Part shown: positions 60,832 to 64,000 of the stretch, piece after piece
Position numbering within the stretch: position 1 is the stretch's first letter
How the letters are laid out: each line of letters starts with the position of its first letter
NCBI RefSeq assembly: GCF_000526215.1
Contig: NZ_JAFQ01000004.1
Coordinates: 4,340,001 to 4,404,000, forward strand
From: Nocardia sp. BMG51109
GTDB taxonomy: Bacteria > Actinomycetota > Actinomycetes > Mycobacteriales > Mycobacteriaceae
DNA: 64,000 nucleotides
Direction of reading: 5' to 3'
Position numbers and translations under genes: made by a program
Notes under the pieces: model-generated
The model's database searches: none
What the model was told of the DNA's origin: nothing
Seen by the model: only the letters and a program-made list of their open reading frames with translations

Positions 60832-62970
60832 GTGGGCGGATCATCCGAGGACGGCCGACCGGGCCGGGATGTTGAGCACGAGCAGGACGTGAAGGACGAG
60901 CAGCTCGACGGGTACCGGGTGGATCGGCGGCAGGGAAAGCTGACCACCCAGCAGGGCGTGCGGGTCGACAACACCGACGATGCGGTGAAGGTCGGCGAGC
61001 GCGGTCCGACCCTGCTGGAGGACTTCCACGCTCGGGAGAAGATCACACACTTCGATCACGAGCGCATTCCGGAGCGGGTGGTGCACGCGCGCGGCGCGGG
61101 CGCATACGGGTACTTCCAGCCCTACGACGATTCGATGGCCGATTTCACCGTGGCCGAGTTCCTCGCCCGGCCCGAGGTCCGCACCCCCGTGTTCGTCCGG
61201 TTCTCGACGGTGGCGGGTTCGCGCGGTTCGGCCGACACGGTGCGCGACGTGCGCGGTTTCGCGACGAAATTCTATACCGCACAGGGCAATTACGACCTCG
61301 TCGGCAACAACTTCCCGGTGTTCTTCATCCAGGACGGGATCAAGTTCCCCGACTTCGTGCACGCGGTGAAACCCGAGCCGCACAACGAGATTCCGCAGGC
61401 CGCCTCCGCACACGACACGCTGTGGGACTTCGTATCGCTGCAGCCGGAGACGCTGCACGCCATCATGTGGCTGATGTCGGACCGGGCGCTGCCGCGCAGC
61501 TACCGCATGATGCAGGGCTTCGGCGTGCATACCTTCCGGCTCGTGAATGCCGCGGGCGCGAGCACTTTCGTCAAGTTCCACTGGACGCCCAAGCTCGGCA
61601 CGCATTCACTGCTGTGGGACGAGTGTCAGCAGATCGCGGGCCGGGACGCGGATTTCCACCGCCGCGACCTGTGGGACATGATCGAGGCCGGACAGTATCC
61701 GGAGTGGGAACTGGGCGTTCAGCTGGTTCCCGAGGAGCACGAGCACGACTTCGATTTCGACCTGCTGGACCCGACGAAGATCATCCCCGAGGAGCAGGTC
61801 GAGGTGCTGCCGGTCGGCCGGATGGTGCTCGATCGCAACCCGGACAACTTCTTCGCCGAGACCGAGCAGGTCGCCTTTCATACCGCGAACGTGGTGCCGG
61901 GCATCGACTTCACCGACGATCCGCTGCTGCAGCTGCGCAACTTCTCCTACCTCGATACCCAGCTGATCCGGTTGGGCGGGCCCAACTTCGCGCAATTGCC
62001 GATCAATCGGCCCCTCGCCGACGTCCGCAACCATCAGCAGGACGGCTACGGGCAGCACGCGATCCCGCAGGGCCGCGCGAGCTATACGGAGAACTCGCTG
62101 GGCGGCGGGTGCCCGGCCCTGAGCGCAGACGGCTTCCGGCACCATCCGGAGTCGCTGTCGGGAACGGCCATGCGCAAGCGCGCCGACAGTTTTCGCGACC
62201 ACTACCGGCAGCCCCGGATGTTCTGGCGCAGCATGTCCGCACACGAGGCCGAGCACATCGTCTCGGCGTTCGCCTTCGAACTCGGCAAGGTCGACACCCT
62301 CGGCATCCGCCGGCGTGTCGTCGATCAGTTGACGTTGATCGACGCGGATCTGGCCACCCGGGTCGCGGGCGAGCTGGGCCTGCCCGCCCCCGCGGAGCAC
62401 CGAGACCTCGGCGACGCGTTCGTCTCCCCGGCCCTGTCGCAGACGACTACCGAGCTGGGCACGATCGAGACCCGCCGGATAGCGATCCTGGTCGACGACG
62501 GGGTGGACGCCGCGGGCATCGGGCGGTTGCGCGAACTGCTGGGCGCCCGCGGGGCCATTGCCGAAACCGTGGGGCCACATGGTGGTTCGGTACAGGGCGA
62601 GGACGGCAGCGACCTGGCGGTGGACCGCACGATCCTCACCACCGCATCGGTTCTCTACGACGCCGTCCTGGTACCCGGCGGGAACAAGTCGGCGAATACC
62701 CTGGGCTACAACGGTTCCGCCATCCACTTCCTGCTGGAGGCGTACAAGCACGCCAAGCCGATCGCCGCCTTCGGCTCCGGCGCCACGGTGCTGCGCATCG
62801 CCGGCATCGGCCCCGACACCCCGGCGGAACCGGGCGTCCGCGAGAGCAACGGCGTGGTCGTCACCGACAGCGGCGGAGCGGATCTCGCCGAGCGGTTCGT
62901 CGCCGAGTTCGCCGCCGCGCTGGCCGGTCACCGGGTGTGGGGCCGGGTGGCCTCGACCGTTCCGGCGTGA
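60832..62970 (+). CDS. katE: Large-subunit monofunctional catalase with C-terminal DJ-1/PfpI-like domain
   Basis: A 712-residue clade II catalase of the HPII type. The distal histidine is H85 ([11 protein letters not shown]), the catalytic asparagine is in [12 protein letters not shown], and the proximal haem tyrosine is in [11 protein letters not shown]. After the catalase core (about residues 30-510) a flavodoxin/DJ-1-like domain (about 565-710; [12 protein letters not shown] and [14 protein letters not shown]) gives the length typical of large catalases. The position usually held by the DJ-1 nucleophile cysteine reads GSGA, so that domain is probably inactive, as in HPII. GTG at 60832 has GAGGAGGCGACC upstream. 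It detoxifies hydrogen peroxide. Confidence 0.96.
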   Translation: MGGSSEDGRPGRDVEHEQDVKDEQLDGYRVDRRQGKLTTQQGVRVDNTDDAVKVGERGPTLLEDFHAREKITHFDHERIPERVVHARGAGAYGYFQPYDDSMADFTVAEFLARPEVRTPVFVRFSTVAGSRGSADTVRDVRGFATKFYTAQGNYDLVGNNFPVFFIQDGIKFPDFVHAVKPEPHNEIPQAASAHDTLWDFVSLQPETLHAIMWLMSDRALPRSYRMMQGFGVHTFRLVNAAGASTFVKFHWTPKLGTHSLLWDECQQIAGRDADFHRRDLWDMIEAGQYPEWELGVQLVPEEHEHDFDFDLLDPTKIIPEEQVEVLPVGRMVLDRNPDNFFAETEQVAFHTANVVPGIDFTDDPLLQLRNFSYLDTQLIRLGGPNFAQLPINRPLADVRNHQQDGYGQHAIPQGRASYTENSLGGGCPALSADGFRHHPESLSGTAMRKRADSFRDHYRQPRMFWRSMSAHEAEHIVSAFAFELGKVDTLGIRRRVVDQLTLIDADLATRVAGELGLPAPAEHRDLGDAFVSPALSQTTTELGTIETRRIAILVDDGVDAAGIGRLRELLGARGAIAETVGPHGGSVQGEDGSDLAVDRTILTTASVLYDAVLVPGGNKSANTLGYNGSAIHFLLEAYKHAKPIAAFGSGATVLRIAGIGPDTPAEPGVRESNGVVVTDSGGADLAERFVAEFAAALAGHRVWGRVASTVPA

Positions 62971-62993
62971 GCGCCCGACGGTTCCGGCCCGTC

Positions 62994-63166
62994 GGCCGTT
63001 CCGGTCCGAGGGCGCCCGTTGGCCGCTCCGGTCCGAGGGCTCAGGTCCGGCGTAGTTCGAACATGGGCAGAGTTCGACGGGCAGAGTTCGACCAAGGGCA
63101 GTTTCGGCGCCGGCGATGATGGTTTCGCCGAGGGGCGCGCTCCGGTGCCGAGGGGCGTGCTCCGGT
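62994..63166. repeat. Three short degenerate tandem duplications in one spacer
   Basis: In the 230-base gap after katE: a 20-base block GGCCGYTCCGGTCCGAGGGC occurs twice (62994, 63021); GGGCAGAGTTCGAC occurs twice in tandem (63065, 63079); and GCCGAGGGGCGYGCTCCGGT occurs twice in tandem (63127, 63147). No gene is seen. Confidence 0.7.
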
Positions 63167-63202
63167 GCGGGCTCGATCCGAACCGTGCGGTCGCGGCGGC
63201 GA

Positions 63203-63772
63203 TCAGTGGTGTCCGGGGCTGAACTGGCGCCATTCGGTATCCAGCAAGCGGGTCTGGTGCCGGAGCAGGATGCGGTCGGCCGCGGCGCAGATGCCGGACC
63301 CGAGCAGAGCCGTCGCCGTGATCATTCCGGCGGCGGCGCCGAATCCGGCGACCGCGGCGGCACCGGGCCACACCGGCGGTTCGGTGGGGTAGCCGTGGGT
63401 GTCGAGCCACAGCGGAACCTGGTCGCCGCGGGAGGCCGTGGCCGGGATCGGCACGGTGGCCTCGCCGCCGCGGCCGCCGTGGTCCCATCGCACCCGGGCC
63501 TGGGTGCCGCGGTCGGTCCGCACCGGCGCCGGGTCGTCGATCACGGTCGCGGTGGTCCGGACCTTGGTGGCCCGCTCGAAGCGGATCCGTTCGGAGTGGT
63601 CGCCGTACACGGCGGTGCCGATCGCGCCGGCCAGCGGGATCGCCAGCAGGCACGCCAGCACCGCGAGCACGCGGAGGACGGCCAGGGCGCGGTCCGCGGG
63701 CCGCATCAGCGGGTTGGCGCTCCAGGGCGCGGTCCGCAGCATGCGGACGCCGATCGAGGGATAGTCCGACAC
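63203..63772 (-). CDS. Rv1733c-family membrane protein
   Basis: A 189-residue protein of the Rv1733c family of mycolate actinomycetes. An N-terminal SANPLMRPADRALAVLRVLAV motif leads into the first membrane helix. An extracytoplasmic beta-rich loop follows (ATKVRTTATVIDDP, ARVRWDHGGRGGEATVP, GDQVPLWLDTHG), then a second membrane helix pair and a short cytoplasmic tail. The Mycobacterium tuberculosis member is a dormancy-regulon antigen of unknown function. GTG at 63772 has GAGAGG 8 bases upstream; a GTG three codons earlier is possible. Confidence 0.85.
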   Translation of the reverse strand: MSDYPSIGVRMLRTAPWSANPLMRPADRALAVLRVLAVLACLLAIPLAGAIGTAVYGDHSERIRFERATKVRTTATVIDDPAPVRTDRGTQARVRWDHGGRGGEATVPIPATASRGDQVPLWLDTHGYPTEPPVWPGAAAVAGFGAAAGMITATALLGSGICAAADRILLRHQTRLLDTEWRQFSPGHH

Positions 63773-63938
63773 CTCGATCACCTCTCCCGTTGTCGTCGTG
63801 GGGCGGGATTCTCGTCGTCCGCTTCGGTGATACCCCGCTCGGCGGCGGTAATTCCACCGCGGACACGTTCGGTGATCGGGATTCGGTGTCGCGGGGCGCC
63901 GTCCCGCAACCCCGGGACCCGAGAAGCCGGAACTGGAG

Positions 63939-63979
63939 GATGAGGCCCGAGGGAACACGGTTCGACCTCGGGCCTCATC
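63939..63979. terminator. Perfect 13-bp inverted repeat near the right edge, probable terminator
   Basis: GATGAGGCCCGAG (63939-63951) and its exact complement (63967-63979) are separated by 15 bases. No gene ends in view; it probably closes a gene lying beyond the right edge on the minus strand. Confidence 0.55.
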
Positions 63980-64000
63980 GGACTGCAGTACAGCAAGTGA

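Overview
The window reads as chromosomal DNA of a mycolate-forming actinomycete, most likely Nocardia or a close relative. The signs are very high GC, frequent GTG starts, ATGA/GTGA gene overlaps, a fadH gene preceded by a PadR regulator, a DesA3-type desaturase with its ferredoxin reductase, a conservon (cvnABCD), DUF4254 and Rv1733c-like proteins, F420/LLM and PPOX oxidoreductases, and a CtaD terminal oxidase. Family names are from sequence recognition only; no database search was run.

Layout. 0-4.4 kb: PadR-fadH operon and a double-hotdog thioesterase. 4.4-22.5 kb: a catabolic island with a YdiJ-type FAD/Fe-S dehydrogenase, two FCD-type GntR regulators, XdhC, a CoxG-like protein, an LLM flavin oxidoreductase, a NitT/TauT-type ABC importer fused by overlaps to a three-subunit molybdenum hydroxylase, an HglS-type 2-oxoadipate dioxygenase/decarboxylase and an enamidase homologue. 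22.7-27.7 kb: MFS exporter with HxlR regulator, TipA-like MerR, SMI1/KNR4 protein, PPOX enzyme, TetR regulator. 27.9-32.4 kb: desaturase system and small conserved proteins, including a 38-residue peptide. 32.4-36.6 kb: conservon. 36.8-43.4 kb: DUF4389 protein, ABC-2 exporter, MaoC dehydratase, DUF1059 and secreted proteins. 43.6-47.2 kb: urate catabolism (uraD-uraH fusion, uricase, IclR regulator) beside a decayed hyi-glxR remnant. 47.2-54 kb: small proteins, XRE, AraC and HxlR regulators, aminotransferase, secreted lipase, tRNA-Gly. 54.4-63.8 kb: ctaD, SnoaL-like protein, FHA protein, membrane-anchored Ser/Thr kinase, catalase with a DJ-1 domain, Rv1733c-like protein.

The most interesting unit is the 4.4-22.5 kb island. 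Its enzymes can be ordered into an economical route for an N-heteroaromatic acid such as picolinate: ring hydroxylation by the Mo enzyme, ring reduction by the LLM enzyme, hydrolytic opening by the enamidase to 2-oxoadipate and ammonia, conversion to D-2-hydroxyglutarate by HglS, and oxidation to 2-oxoglutarate by the YdiJ-type enzyme. A degenerate operator, TGGAT-N5-ATCCA, lies in all four promoter regions of the Mo-hydroxylase/enamidase part. The enzyme families are well supported; the substrate and the order of steps are inference.
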